From: JBGAHD01 sp044226395
GTDB taxonomy: Bacteria; Pseudomonadota; Gammaproteobacteria; Xanthomonadales; Ahniellaceae
DNA: 64,000 nucleotides
Direction of reading: 5' to 3'
Assembly (NCBI GenBank): GCA_044226395.1
Contig: JBGAHD010000003.1
Span: forward strand, 620,001 to 684,000
Shown: one piece after another, positions 26,171-35,157 of the stretch
How the letters are laid out: the number at the start of each line of letters is the position of its first letter
How positions within the stretch are numbered: position 1 is the stretch's first letter
Position numbers and translations under genes: made by a program
Notes under the pieces: model-generated
Told to the model about the DNA's origin: nothing
The model's input: the letters and a program-made list of their open reading frames with translations, nothing else
Databases searched by the model: none

Positions 26171-27292
26171 TCATGCTTCGTGTGTGGCGGCCGCGGTGGA
26201 ACGCCGTCGTTCCGACCGCGCCAACAGCGGTCGCTCGATGAACCAATATGCCGGCAAGGCACACGCCAGCGTAGCCAGCCCGCCATAGAGCACGACCTCG
26301 CGCCAGGGGCGGTGCTGCGATTGCAGCCAGTAGAACCACGGCAAATGCCACAAATACAGCGTGTAGGACGCGCGCCCGATCGCGCGTAGAGGCGCGATCG
26401 CCAGCAGGCTCGCGAAGGCGCCGCGCGGATACGCGATCAAACAGATCAGCAGCGTCGCGGTGGTGACTTCGGTCACCAGCAAGGCGCGCGCGAGTGCATG
26501 GACTTCGGTGCCGTTCGCGTGATGGCCGAGCCAGACGAGGATCATCAAGCACAAGCCGGCGAGCCAACCGAGAGCGAAGCGCAGCGCGGGTCGTGTCAGG
26601 GCCTGATGGATGGCTTCGTCGTTCCACGCGAACGCGGCGAGCGCGCCGAGCATGAGCCCGAACGCGCGCGTGTCGGTGCCGTAGTAGACGCGTTCCGCGC
26701 TGTCGTGCGCGGCGACGGCGATGCCATTCGCGACGACGTGGCGCCAGACCAGCGCGATCGCGGTGATGACGACCATGGCCACCAATGCGCGTCGAGGTTT
26801 CCTCGCGCGAAGCAGGGGCCAGATCAGGATCGGCCACAGCAGATAGAACTGTTCCTCGACCGCCAGCGACCACGTGTGATCGAACCACTGCGGCGCGTGC
26901 AGCGTCAGATAGGTCCAGTTGCTGACATAGGTCAGCGCGAAGAAGGCGTCGTACCAGAACGCGATGCGATCGCCGTTGGGCGCGAGCAGGGGATGCAATA
27001 ACAGGAACGCGGCAAGCATGCACAGCAAGGGCGGTAGCAAGCGCCGCGCGCGCCGGGTGTAAAAGGCCGCGAGGTCGATGCGGCCGGCGCGCGCATGTTC
27101 GATGAGCAGGAGCTGCGTGATCAGGAAACCGCTGAGCACGAAGAACACGCTCACGCCAATGAACCCGCCCCACAGACCCGGGGTGAAGGCGTTGATGCCC
27201 ATGACCAGCGCGATCGCGAGAGCACGCACGCCGTCGAACGCGGGTTGGTGATGGAACTCGCGCACGGCGGGCGGCGCGGGGCGTTCGCTCAT
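26171..27292 (-). CDS. Acyltransferase-3 (OafA/YrhL-like) membrane protein
   Basis: 373 residues with about ten membrane segments. Family hallmarks: FDGVRALAIALVM near the start, FFVLSGFLIT, FYTRRARRLLPP, HTWSLAVEEQFYLLWP and ASYTLYLWHLPWFYW near the end. These enzymes O-acylate extracytoplasmic glycans (O-antigen, peptidoglycan or other sugars) with cytosolic acyl donors. The ATG at 27292 fits the family start although no good SD is seen; it lies 28 bp after rbsK and may be cotranscribed. The acceptor cannot be read from the sequence. Confidence 0.9.
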   Translation of the reverse strand: MSERPAPPAVREFHHQPAFDGVRALAIALVMGINAFTPGLWGGFIGVSVFFVLSGFLITQLLLIEHARAGRIDLAAFYTRRARRLLPPLLCMLAAFLLLHPLLAPNGDRIAFWYDAFFALTYVSNWTYLTLHAPQWFDHTWSLAVEEQFYLLWPILIWPLLRARKPRRALVAMVVITAIALVWRHVVANGIAVAAHDSAERVYYGTDTRAFGLMLGALAAFAWNDEAIHQALTRPALRFALGWLAGLCLMILVWLGHHANGTEVHALARALLVTEVTTATLLICLIAYPRGAFASLLAIAPLRAIGRASYTLYLWHLPWFYWLQSQHRPWREVVLYGGLATLACALPAYWFIERPLLARSERRRSTAAATHEA

Positions 27293-27320
27293 GGGTCGCG
27301 CGGCGCGATCTCGCGCGATG

Positions 27321-28304
27321 TCACGCCGAGGCGGGCGCGTCGAACCGCGCGCGGACATCATCGCGCGAGGGCATCGAGGGTGCGGCGCCGGGCTTTTCCG
27401 TCGACAGGCCCGCGACGCGATTGGCGTGTTCGACCGCGCGGCGGAACGGTTGGCTGTAGTGGTAGTGAATCATGCCGGCGGCGAGCCCACCGGTGAATGC
27501 GTCGCCTGCGCCGACGGTATCGAGGGGTTTCACTGCCTCGGGGCCGATGCGGTAGTGCGCGTCGATGTCTTTGCGGCGTTTGGCGTCGATATGCGACACG
27601 AAGCAGCCCTTGTCGCCCAAGGTCAGCACCACGGTCGGTACCTCGGTGGCGCGACACAGTTGATGCAGCATCGGGTCGGGCAGGTCCCAGTAGTTGGGCG
27701 CCACGTCCATGCCGTAGACGTGCTTGAGCAGGAAGGCGAACTCGGTTTCGTTGGGCGTGAGGATGTCGGCGAGCGCGAGCAAGGCGCGCGACGTGCCCTC
27801 ATTGATCGGCGCTGGATTGAGCAAGGTCAAGGTGCTGTTTGCGCGCGCGATTTCCAGGGCCACTCGCGTGGCGTCGAGGTTGTTCTCGAGCTGACAGACG
27901 AGGATCTTCGCGTCGGCGATGAGTTGGCCGTGGCTGTGGACGAAGTCAGTGCTCATCGCCGCGTTGGCGCCCAGGCCGACGCAGATCATGTTGCTGCCCT
28001 GGGCGTCGACGACAATGCCGGCGGCGCCGGTGGTCGTGGTGTCGTGCAGCTCCCATTGCGCCGCCAGGGCAAAATCACGCGCGGTGCGCTGCGCGATATC
28101 GCCCAGGGGATCGCGGCCGATCGCGCCGAGAAAGCACGTCTTGGCGCCTTGCATGTGGCAGGCAACGGCTTGATTGAAGCCTTTGCCGCCCGGCGCGAGC
28201 GAGAAGCTGCCAATGCGCGTTTCGCCGGCGCGTGGCAATTCCTTCGTGCGCCAGGCGTGGTCCTGCATGTAGGACCCGAGCACGACGACGTCGATCGGCA
28301 CCAT
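27321..28304 (-). CDS. rbsK: PfkB-family sugar kinase, ribokinase-like
   Basis: 327 residues. PfkB signatures are clear: LAPGGKGFNQAVA (residues about 36-48) and DTVGAGDAFTGGLAAG, which holds the catalytic Asp and anion hole. NPAPINEG and TPNETEF are ribokinase-like. It phosphorylates ribose or a related sugar or nucleoside with ATP in the cytosol. Its position 12 bp after a nucleoside transporter suggests use of ribose from imported nucleosides, or direct nucleoside phosphorylation; the symbol follows the nearest family. Confidence 0.8.
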   Translation of the reverse strand: MVPIDVVVLGSYMQDHAWRTKELPRAGETRIGSFSLAPGGKGFNQAVACHMQGAKTCFLGAIGRDPLGDIAQRTARDFALAAQWELHDTTTTGAAGIVVDAQGSNMICVGLGANAAMSTDFVHSHGQLIADAKILVCQLENNLDATRVALEIARANSTLTLLNPAPINEGTSRALLALADILTPNETEFAFLLKHVYGMDVAPNYWDLPDPMLHQLCRATEVPTVVLTLGDKGCFVSHIDAKRRKDIDAHYRIGPEAVKPLDTVGAGDAFTGGLAAGMIHYHYSQPFRRAVEHANRVAGLSTEKPGAAPSMPSRDDVRARFDAPASA

Positions 28305-28316
28305 CGCTGCGCGCGC

Positions 28317-29621
28317 TCAGTGCGAGAACTGACTCAACACGCCGGCGATGGTCGCCGTCATGAACGTCGCCAGCGAACCGCCAAGCACCGCGCGCATGCC
28401 AAAGCGCGCCAGATCGTGGCGACGTTCCGGCGCCAGCGAGCCGATGCCACCGATCTGAATCGCGATCGAGGAGAAATTGGCGAAGCCGCACAAGGCATAG
28501 GTCAGGATCAGCTTGGTGTGCGGCGCGATCGCCGCCGCGCCTTCGCCCACGGGCACGGTCGCGAGCTGACTGTAGGCGATGAATTCGTTGAGCACGATCT
28601 TCTGGCCGATCAGACCGCCGGCGATGATGCAGTCTTCCCACGGCACGCCAATCAACCAGGCGATCGGCGACAGGATCACGCCGAGAATGCTGCCCAGGTT
28701 CACGGCGATCGGCACTTCGCGACCGGCGTTGAGCCACGCGGTGAAGTGGGTGAAGTCGCCGACCCAGGCGATGATCGCGTTGAGCAGGGCGATCAAGGCG
28801 GTGAAGGCCAGCAGCATCGCGGCGATGTTGAGCGCGAGCTTCAAGCCATCGGCCGCGCCGGCGGCGGCGGCGTCGATGATATTGGTGGTGGTCTTTTCCA
28901 CGTGCATCTTGACGCTGCCGCGGGTCAGCGGCTCGCCGGTTTCCGGCACCAGGATCTTGGCGATCAGCAGCGTCGCCGGCGCGGCCATGATCGAGGCCGC
29001 GAGAAAATGCTTGGCGTACAGCGCCTGCAGCGCTTCATCGGGACCGCCGAGCATCTGGATATAAGTCGCCATCACGCCACCGGCGATGTGCGCCATGCCG
29101 CCGATCATCATGGTCAGCAGTTCCGATTCGGTCATCTTCGGAATGTAGGGGCGCACGGTGAGTGGCGCCTCGGTCTGACCGATGAAGACGCTGGCGCACA
29201 CGGACGTGGTTTCCGCGCCCGACACGCGCATGATCTTGGTGATGGCCAGCGCCATCACCTGCACGATCTTCTGCATCACGCCGACGTGATAGAGCACCGC
29301 CATGAACGCGGCGAAGAAGATGATCGTGGGCAACACCTGGAAGGCGAAGATGAAGCCGAACTTCGAGGCATTGGTCAGATCGCCGAAGATCAGGCGCGCG
29401 CCCTCGAAGGTGAAGTTCGACAACTTGACGAAGCCCTTCGCCAAGGTATCGAAGATCATCTCGCCATACGGCGTGAGCAGGACGAAGGCCGCGAACAGGA
29501 TCTGCAAGACCACGCCGGTGCCCACCAGCTTCCAATCAACCGCCTTCTTGTTGGCGGAGAAGGCCCAGGCGATGCCGAGCAGGCATGCGAGACCGAAAAA
29601 CCCGAATAGGACCTGCGACAC
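28317..29621 (-). CDS. nupC: Concentrative nucleoside transporter, NupC/CNT family
   Basis: 434 residues with about ten membrane segments. The CNT signature GQKIVLNEFIAYSQL (G-x-K-x3-N-E-F-x-A-Y) is present, as are IFIGQTEAPL and GGMAHIAGGVMATYI. It imports nucleosides with protons or sodium across the inner membrane. The GTG at 29621 is preferred (GGGGAGAA 5 nt upstream); the TTG at 29636 would place the SD inside the gene. First gene of nupC-rbsK-acyltransferase. Confidence 0.92.
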   Translation of the reverse strand: MSQVLFGFFGLACLLGIAWAFSANKKAVDWKLVGTGVVLQILFAAFVLLTPYGEMIFDTLAKGFVKLSNFTFEGARLIFGDLTNASKFGFIFAFQVLPTIIFFAAFMAVLYHVGVMQKIVQVMALAITKIMRVSGAETTSVCASVFIGQTEAPLTVRPYIPKMTESELLTMMIGGMAHIAGGVMATYIQMLGGPDEALQALYAKHFLAASIMAAPATLLIAKILVPETGEPLTRGSVKMHVEKTTTNIIDAAAAGAADGLKLALNIAAMLLAFTALIALLNAIIAWVGDFTHFTAWLNAGREVPIAVNLGSILGVILSPIAWLIGVPWEDCIIAGGLIGQKIVLNEFIAYSQLATVPVGEGAAAIAPHTKLILTYALCGFANFSSIAIQIGGIGSLAPERRHDLARFGMRAVLGGSLATFMTATIAGVLSQFSH

Positions 29622-29729
29622 GCGACTTCTCCCCAAGGTGCAAGCCCGGGGAGCCTACGGGATAGCGCGGCCACGCGGCAAGGCGCGGCGCGCCACGATG
29701 CGCGTGGCGCGTCGACGCGGGTGTCGCGA

Positions 29730-30308
29730 TCAAGCGGTTTGGAAGTAAGGCGACGCGATTACCCAGATGCCCAGCAGCGCGAACAACACCGCCGCCGCGA
29801 TGCGCGCGGCGCGCATCGGAATACGTTCGGCGAGCTTGGCGCCGAGCACGATCACCGGCACATTGGCCGCGAGCATGCCGAGCGTCGTGCCCGCGACCAC
29901 TTGCCACAGCGGCGAATACTGCGCGGCCAGCACCACGGTCGCGATCTGCGTCTTGTCGCCCATCTCGGCGATGAAAAAGGCCACGACCGTGGCGGCGAAG
30001 GCGCCCAGTCCCTGACCGCGCTTGGCCTCGTCATCGTCGACTTTGTCCGGCACCAGGGCCCAGGCCGCGACCGCGAAAAACGAGATCGCCACGCACCAGC
30101 GCAACACCTGCGCCGACGCGAACGAGGACACCCACGATCCCAACCAGCCCGCGGCCGCGTGATTGAGCACGGTCGCCACCAGGATGCCGGCCACGATCGG
30201 CCAGGGCCTGCGATAGCGCGCGGCCAACATCAGCGACAGCAACTGCGTCTTGTCGCCGATCTCCGCCACCGCGACCGCCAAGGTCGAAATCCACAACGCT
30301 GAGAACAT
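29730..30308 (-). CDS. GDT1/TMEM165 (UPF0016) family manganese/calcium exporter
   Basis: 192 residues with six predicted membrane helices in two repeats, each bearing the family motif: EIGDKTQLLS and EMGDKTQIAT. Bacterial members (MneA type) export Mn2+. The ATG at 30308 gives the typical short N-terminus; an upstream GTG at 30335 would add nine residues. It diverges from hemP over about 100 bp. I looked for a yybP-ykoY manganese riboswitch upstream and did not see its conserved core. Confidence 0.88.
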   Translation of the reverse strand: MFSALWISTLAVAVAEIGDKTQLLSLMLAARYRRPWPIVAGILVATVLNHAAAGWLGSWVSSFASAQVLRWCVAISFFAVAAWALVPDKVDDDEAKRGQGLGAFAATVVAFFIAEMGDKTQIATVVLAAQYSPLWQVVAGTTLGMLAANVPVIVLGAKLAERIPMRAARIAAAVLFALLGIWVIASPYFQTA

Positions 30309-30366
30309 AGTCACCACCGAGCCATCATCGGACACTGAAACTTAACACACTCAGGGGCTTGCCAAA

Positions 30367-30389
30367 CAAATGCGAATCGCTATCATTTG
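30367..30389 (+). promoter_or_regulatory. Fur-box-like dyad upstream of hemP
   Basis: CAAATG (30367-30372) and CATTTG (30384-30389) flank an AT-rich centre (cgaatcgctat). The centre resembles the NATWAT repeats bound by Fur. It lies 23 bp before the hemP start. Heme-uptake genes are classic Fur targets. Confidence 0.5.
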
Positions 30390-30411
30390 CCGACACCCCG
30401 GGAGAGCGGCC

Positions 30412-30612
30412 ATGAATCCTAGCCCAGTCATCACCAGCCCACGTCACGACCCGCAGGCCGAAACCAGTGCGCGCCTGCCCGCCAACCCCAGCACGCCGGC
30501 GATCGACAGCCGCGCGCTGTTCGGCGCGCGCAATGTGCTGTTGATCCGTCACGCCGAGCAGGACTACACCTTGCGCATCACGCGCAACGGCAAGTTGATT
30601 CTGACCAAGTAA
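30412..30612 (+). CDS. hemP: Hemin uptake protein HemP
   Basis: 66 residues. The C-terminal half carries the HemP signature: IDSRALFGARNVLLIRHAE, then YTLRITRNGKLILTK at the very end. The ATG at 30412 has GGGAGAG upstream; a longer frame from 30370 would run through the Fur-like dyad. HemP is a small protein needed for iron-regulated heme uptake, in some species acting as a regulator of the hemin receptor. Usually a TonB receptor follows; here an unknown gene follows instead. Confidence 0.88.
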   Translation: MNPSPVITSPRHDPQAETSARLPANPSTPAIDSRALFGARNVLLIRHAEQDYTLRITRNGKLILTK

Positions 30613-30681
30613 GCCAAGACCCCTCGCCAGCAGCGCGCGACGCGCGCGGCCAGCCATCGAGCCTTCGATGCGGAGCACGCG

Positions 30682-31287
30682 ATGGATGTCGAACGCGGCC
30701 AGTTGGCCTCGAGCTCTTACGAGCTCGCCGATGATGAACTCAAGCACTCGTTTGCGCCGCGCGCCGGGTTGCCCGCGGCGGCGCGCGAGGCTTTGATCGC
30801 CCTGGGACCCACCCTGCTGTTGCGGCCGCCGACGCGCGCCGCGCTCGATGACGATCTCGCGCGATGTCTGCGCGGCGTGCTGTTCGAAGGCACGCCGACG
30901 GCGATGGCGCGTGTCGAGCCCGAGGGCGTGCTCGAGATGCTGACGTGGTGTCGCGCCGAGGGGCCGATCGTGTTGGTGCGTTTGCCTGATACCGATTTCG
31001 CGGCGTGGGAGCGCTTGTGCGCGGGTGCGATGCGCACGCCGCGCGAGGCGATGCCAATGGCGCGGGCGCGGTGGTCGCATTGCGGGTCGCTAAGTCACGG
31101 CGCGCGCGAGGCGCGGGCGTGGTGGGCGACGCCGGTGCGGTTCGTGGTCGATGAAGGCGTGGTTGGCGCGGCGATTCGGGTGTCGATGCGGGGGAGTGTG
31201 TTGGCTTGGCGGGTGTGGGAGTTGGTTCGGGGGCAATTTGAATTGGAATTTAGGGTGTGTGATGGGATTGCGCGTGTTCGCGCGTGA
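30682..31287 (+). CDS. Hypothetical protein downstream of hemP
   Basis: 201 residues, no signal peptide or membrane segment. I do not recognise a domain. It contains RPPTRAALDDDLARCLRGVLFEG, a likely helical segment, and a Trp-rich C-terminal half. GC-rich third positions in the first two thirds support coding, but codon use becomes less biased in the last 100 nt. GGAG lies about 7 nt before the ATG. It is 69 bp after hemP on the same strand and possibly cotranscribed, which suggests an iron or heme link. Confidence 0.6.
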   Translation: MDVERGQLASSSYELADDELKHSFAPRAGLPAAAREALIALGPTLLLRPPTRAALDDDLARCLRGVLFEGTPTAMARVEPEGVLEMLTWCRAEGPIVLVRLPDTDFAAWERLCAGAMRTPREAMPMARARWSHCGSLSHGAREARAWWATPVRFVVDEGVVGAAIRVSMRGSVLAWRVWELVRGQFELEFRVCDGIARVRA

Positions 31288-31324
31288 AGATTCGATTTTC
31301 CTCGCGGTTGAAGCGGTGGGGAAT

Positions 31325-31592
31325 GGGTCCTCACCTGGCGGTGAGGACGACCGGGGTGGTGTGGGTTGGGTTTGTGTGACGTTGTCGCTTGGCTCGGGGT
31401 GCCGCCCCTTGTCGGTGGGCGAGGGATTCAGCACATCCCTGTGCTGAACCCTCGCGGCGCACATCCTTGTGCGCTTGCCACCGACAAGGGGACCGTCACC
31501 CCGAGCCGTCGAAACGTCACTTTTGTTCGTTGGGTTAGAAGAAAAAAGAAGAAGAGCGCGCTTCGCGCTCCGCATTCGCGGCGCGCGAAGCA
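31325..31592 (+). repeat. Structured intergenic repeat, copy 1
   Basis: This stretch matches 52663-52930 in reverse orientation. It folds into nested stems: GGCTCGGGGTG (31391-31401) with CACCCCGAGCC (31497-31507); CCCCTTGTCGGTGG (31405-31418) with 31478-31491; an inner hairpin TTCAGCAC/GTGCTGAA (31427-31434, 31441-31448) extended by CGAGGG/CCCTCG; and GCGCACA/TGTGCGC (31457-31463, 31468-31474). Several stems differ in sequence from copy 2 but keep pairing. It fills most of the 376-bp gap between the hypothetical gene and phoU. Open frames crossing it are judged spurious. Confidence 0.75.
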
Positions 31593-31611
31593 AGGGCCGG
31601 TTATTTGAATG

Positions 31612-31637
31612 AAAAAGGCCGCGTTAGCGGCCTTTTT
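31612..31637. terminator. Bidirectional rho-independent terminator
   Basis: AAAAAGGCCGC (31612-31622), loop GTTA, GCGGCCTTTTT (31627-31637). The A/T runs at both ends allow termination in both directions: phoU on the minus strand (stop 26 bp away) and transcription from hemP on the plus strand. Confidence 0.85.
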
Positions 31638-31663
31638 CACGTCGGAGGGTGTTGGCTTGTTGC

Positions 31664-32368
31664 TTAGGTCGTGGGGGGCGCGGAGGTGTAATCGCGCTTT
31701 TCGCGTTCGGCGGTGGGTTGGGTGCCGTTGACGACGAACCAGATGTTCTCGGCGATGTTGGTGGCGTGGTCGCCGATGCGTTCGAGGTTCTTGGCGATGA
31801 ACAGGACATGGATCGAGGCCGAGATGCTGCGCGGGTCTTCGGCCATGTAGGTCAGCAGTTCGCGAAACAGCGCGGTGTAGAGCGTGTCGAGCTCGGCATC
31901 GCGCGCGCGCACGGTCATGGCGCGCTCGGCGTCGCGGTCGCGGTAGGCCGAAAGGACTTCGCGCATGAGCTCGTTGGCGATGCGCGCGAGCGCGGAGAGG
32001 CCGGGCGCGGCGGCGTTGGGTGGGGATTGCGACAGCGAGATCGAGCGCTTGGCGACATTGGCCGCGTAGTCGCCCACGCGTTCGATGTCGGAGGCGATGC
32101 GTAGCGCCGCCAGCACTTCGCGCAGGTCGCGCGCGACGGGTTGGCGCAAGGCGAGGAGGTTCACCACGTCGCGGCCGACTTCTTGCTCGAGCGCGTCGAT
32201 GGCGGTGTCGTTGGCGATCACGCGTTCGGCGGCGCGGGCGTCGCGGCGTTCGAGAACGTCCATGGCGGCGGTCAATTGCGCGGTGGCGATTTCGCCCATG
32301 CGCACGATTTCGCCGGTCAGGCGATCGAGCTCGGTGTCGTACTGCTTGACGATGTGTTCGGTCGACAT
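31664..32368 (-). CDS. phoU: PhoU, negative regulator of the Pho response
   Basis: 234 residues, all helical, with the two PhoU repeats: residues about 10-100 (AAMDVLERRDARAAERVIAND, RIASDIERVGDYAANVAKR) and 115-215 (FIAKNLERIGDHATNIAENIW). The E/D-R-x-GD-x-A-x-N-I metal-binding motifs are intact. It couples PstSCAB activity to PhoR/PhoB signalling and limits phosphate uptake. Last gene of the pst operon, 9 bp after pstB. phoB and phoR are not in this window. Confidence 0.97.
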   Translation of the reverse strand: MSTEHIVKQYDTELDRLTGEIVRMGEIATAQLTAAMDVLERRDARAAERVIANDTAIDALEQEVGRDVVNLLALRQPVARDLREVLAALRIASDIERVGDYAANVAKRSISLSQSPPNAAAPGLSALARIANELMREVLSAYRDRDAERAMTVRARDAELDTLYTALFRELLTYMAEDPRSISASIHVLFIAKNLERIGDHATNIAENIWFVVNGTQPTAEREKRDYTSAPPTT

Positions 32369-32377
32369 GACGCGTCC

Positions 32378-33193
32378 TTAGCCGAAACGGCCGGTGATGT
32401 AGTCTTCGGTCTGTTGCTTGGTCGGTCGCGTGAACATATTCGCCGTGGCGCCGTGTTCGATCAACTCACCCAGGTACATGAAGGCGGTGAAGTCCGAGCA
32501 GCGCGCCGCCTGCTGCATGTTGTGGGTCACGATCACGATGGTGTAGTCGCGCTTGAGTTCGGCGATCAGTTGTTCGATCTTGCCGGTGGCGATGGGGTCG
32601 AGCGCCGAGGTCGGTTCGTCGAGCAAAATCACTTGCGGACGCAGCGCGATGGCGCGCGCGATGCACAGGCGCTGCTGCTGACCGCCGGAAAGACCCAGCG
32701 CGCTGCGCTTGAGCTTGTCCTTGACCTCGGTCCACAGCGCCGCTTGCGTCAGCGCCGCTTCGACGCGCGCGTCCATCTCGGCGCGGCTCAGGCGCTCGTG
32801 ATGACGGATCGCGTAGGCCACGTTTTCGTAGATCGACATCGGAAACGGCACGGGTTTTTGGAACACCATGCCGACCTTGCTGCGCAGGCGGCTCAGCGGA
32901 TAGCGCGCGTCGAGGATGTTCTCGCCGTCGAGCATCACCTCGCCTTCGGCGACTTGCTTGGGATAGATCGCGTAGATGCGATTGAACACGCGCAGCAAGG
33001 TCGATTTGCCGCAACCCGAAGGGCCGATCAGCGCGGTAACGCGGCGCTCGGGCACTTCCAGGTTGATGTTGCGCAGCGTCTGGGTATCGCCGTAGCGAAA
33101 CGCCAGATTGCGCGCGACCAGCTTGATCGGCGCCGCGCCGCCGGTGGCGGGCGCTGGCGCTTCGGTCCTTACCGCGAGGCGAAGATCATTCAT
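32378..33193 (-). CDS. pstB: Phosphate ABC transporter ATPase PstB
   Basis: 271 residues. Walker A GPSGCGKST, Q-loop VFQKPVPFPMSIYENVAYA (PstB-typical), ABC signature LSGGQQQR, Walker B VILLDEPTSALD and switch His (VTHNMQQA) are all intact. It energises phosphate import by PstCA. The first 20 residues are an Ala/Pro-rich extension. The start overlaps the pstA stop by 8 nt, indicating translational coupling. Confidence 0.98.
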   Translation of the reverse strand: MNDLRLAVRTEAPAPATGGAAPIKLVARNLAFRYGDTQTLRNINLEVPERRVTALIGPSGCGKSTLLRVFNRIYAIYPKQVAEGEVMLDGENILDARYPLSRLRSKVGMVFQKPVPFPMSIYENVAYAIRHHERLSRAEMDARVEAALTQAALWTEVKDKLKRSALGLSGGQQQRLCIARAIALRPQVILLDEPTSALDPIATGKIEQLIAELKRDYTIVIVTHNMQQAARCSDFTAFMYLGELIEHGATANMFTRPTKQQTEDYITGRFG

Positions 33194-34040
33194 GGGGCAC
33201 CCGATTGCGAAGCAGGATCGCGCGCGCGCCGAGGCTCAGCAGCAGCACGAAAGCGGTCAACACGAAGGCACCGGCCCAGGCCAGCGCCTGCCACGATTCA
33301 TAAGGACTCGCGGCGTACTGAAAGATCACCACCGGCACATTGGCCATGGGCTGGGTCATGTCGGTCGACCAGTATTGACTGGAAAACGCGGTGAACAGCA
33401 GCGGCGCGGTTTCGCCGCTGATGCGCGCCAGCGCCAGCAGCACGCCGGTGACGATGCCGCCCATGGCCGAGCGATAGAGCACTTGCAAGGTCACCTTCCA
33501 CTGCGGCACGCCCAGCGACAGCGCGGCTTCGCGCATCTGACTGGGCACGAGGCGCAGCATGTCGTCGGTGGTGCGCACGATCACCGGCAGCGCGATGAAG
33601 GCCAACGTGATCGAGCCCGCGAACGCCGAGAAGTGGCCGACATTGGCCACCACGACCGCGTACACGAACAAGCCCAGCACGATCGATGGCGCCGACAACA
33701 GAATGTCGTTGACGAAGCGGATTACGTGACCGATGCGCCGATACGCGGCGTATTCGGAAAGATACGTGCCGGCGAGCACGCCAATCGGCGCGCCAATCAA
33801 GATCGCCAGCAAACACATCATCGCGCTGCCGGCGAAGGCATTGGCTAGGCCACCGGCCGTGTCCGGCGGCGGCGTCATTTGCGTGAACAAGGCCCAGTTG
33901 ATCGCGCTCAGGCCGCGCTGCAGCGTGGTCCACAGAATCCACGTCAGCCAGAACAGGCCGAACACGGCGGCGAGCAAGCCGAGCGTCAACGCGATCGCGT
34001 TCTTGGTCGCGCGCCAGCCTTGCAGGGTGAACAGAGTCAT
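33186..34040 (-). CDS. pstA: Phosphate ABC transporter permease PstA
   Basis: 284 residues with six membrane segments. The EAA-type loop (REAALSLGVPQWKVTLQVLYRSAMGGI) contacts PstB. LLIGAPIGVLAGTYLSEY and FVNDILLSAPSIVLG are typical of PstA. The gene overlaps pstC by 4 nt (ATGA) and pstB by 8 nt. Confidence 0.97.
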   Translation of the reverse strand: MTLFTLQGWRATKNAIALTLGLLAAVFGLFWLTWILWTTLQRGLSAINWALFTQMTPPPDTAGGLANAFAGSAMMCLLAILIGAPIGVLAGTYLSEYAAYRRIGHVIRFVNDILLSAPSIVLGLFVYAVVVANVGHFSAFAGSITLAFIALPVIVRTTDDMLRLVPSQMREAALSLGVPQWKVTLQVLYRSAMGGIVTGVLLALARISGETAPLLFTAFSSQYWSTDMTQPMANVPVVIFQYAASPYESWQALAWAGAFVLTAFVLLLSLGARAILLRNRVPHE

Positions 34041-35029
34041 GTCTTGCCCTCGCTGCGCGCCAGGCGGCGCAACATCAGGCGCGCCGCGGCCAGCACCACG
34101 AACGTGATCATGAACAGTACGAAGCCCAGCGCCAGCAAGGACGAACGATGCAGAGGATCGACCGCCTCGGCGAACTCATTCGCGATCGACGAGGCGATCG
34201 ACGTGCCCGGTTCGAGCAGCGACGTCGAGATGTTGTAGGCATTGCCGATGACAAACGTCACCGCCATCGTCTCGCCCAGCGCGCGACCCAGGCCCAGGAA
34301 GATGCCGCCGATCACGGCCGAGCGCGTGTAGGGCAACACGATGTCCCACATCACTTCCCACGTGGTCGAGCCCAGCGCGTAGGCCGATTCCTTCAAACGC
34401 ACGGGCACGGTCAAGAAGACTTCGCGCATCACCGAGGAAATGAAGGGAATCACCATCACCGCCAGCACCAGGCTCGCGGTCAACAGGCCGATGCCAAGCG
34501 GCGGGCCTTGAAACAGAAAACCAATGCCCGGAATGCCGCCCAGGTGATCATTGATCCACGGATAGATGTGCTCGCTCAAATACGGCGCGAGCACGAACAA
34601 GCCCCACATGCCGTAAATGATCGAGGGAATGCCGGCGAGCAATTCGATCGCCGAAGCCACCGGGCCGCGCATCCAGTTCGGCGCGACTTCGGTGAGAAAA
34701 ATGGCGATGCCGAAACTCACCGGCACCGCGATGATCAAGGCCAGCGTGGCCGTGACCACGGTGCCGAAAATGGCGACGAGGGCGCCGAACTGGCCCGCGC
34801 CCACGTCCCAGGTGCTCGACGTGAAGAAGCTCCAGCCGAACGTCGACAGGGCTTCGCGTCCGCCCCACAGCATCGAGGCCGCGGCGCCGAGCAAAGCGAT
34901 GAGCACGAACCAGCCCGCGGCGGTGACCACGACACGAAACATCGCGTCGGCGCGCGCGCCTGCCGCTGCGCGGCGCGTGGCCGCTTCGATCGCATCCGCC
35001 GCGTTCGCGGAGGAAATGTTGGAGTTCAA
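34037..35029 (-). CDS. pstC: Phosphate ABC transporter permease PstC
   Basis: 330 residues. Six membrane segments after a hydrophilic 30-residue N-terminus. FLTEVAPNWMRGPVASAIELLAGIPSIIYGMWG is characteristic of PstC, and KESAYALGSTTWEVMWDIVLPYTRSAVIGG is the ATPase-contact loop. The TTG at 35029 is accepted as start because GGAGG lies 8 nt upstream. A 128-bp gap, including a 7-bp hairpin at 35106-35122, separates it from pstS and may lower permease expression relative to the binding protein. Confidence 0.95.
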   Translation of the reverse strand: MNSNISSANAADAIEAATRRAAAGARADAMFRVVVTAAGWFVLIALLGAAASMLWGGREALSTFGWSFFTSSTWDVGAGQFGALVAIFGTVVTATLALIIAVPVSFGIAIFLTEVAPNWMRGPVASAIELLAGIPSIIYGMWGLFVLAPYLSEHIYPWINDHLGGIPGIGFLFQGPPLGIGLLTASLVLAVMVIPFISSVMREVFLTVPVRLKESAYALGSTTWEVMWDIVLPYTRSAVIGGIFLGLGRALGETMAVTFVIGNAYNISTSLLEPGTSIASSIANEFAEAVDPLHRSSLLALGFVLFMITFVVLAAARLMLRRLARSEGKT

Positions 35030-35157
35030 GAGCGTTTCCTCCGCGCCTTGCGGGTGTCGATCGGGCGGTCACGCGCCGCCCGGGCGACTGCGTCGCGGGG
35101 TCGCGGATCGTCGTCGACGATCGCGCGGCCCGGAACGACGCCGTCGCTCGGCTTACC

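Noticed and set aside
27291..29609. 772-codon plus-strand frame opposite rbsK and nupC.
   Set aside because: His/Arg/Asp-rich composition typical of antisense frames; both genes on the other strand are well-supported families.
30309..30411. Possible yybP-ykoY manganese riboswitch before the GDT1-family gene.
   Set aside because: The gap is only about 100 bp and lacks the conserved loop sequences; the visible dyad fits a Fur site for hemP better.
31090..31640. Several short frames containing NPRGAHPCALAT or CAARVQ(H/Y)RDVLNPSP-like peptides, also seen near 52780-53130.
   Set aside because: They arise from the structured repeat read in different frames; RNA/DNA pairing, not protein, is what the two copies conserve.
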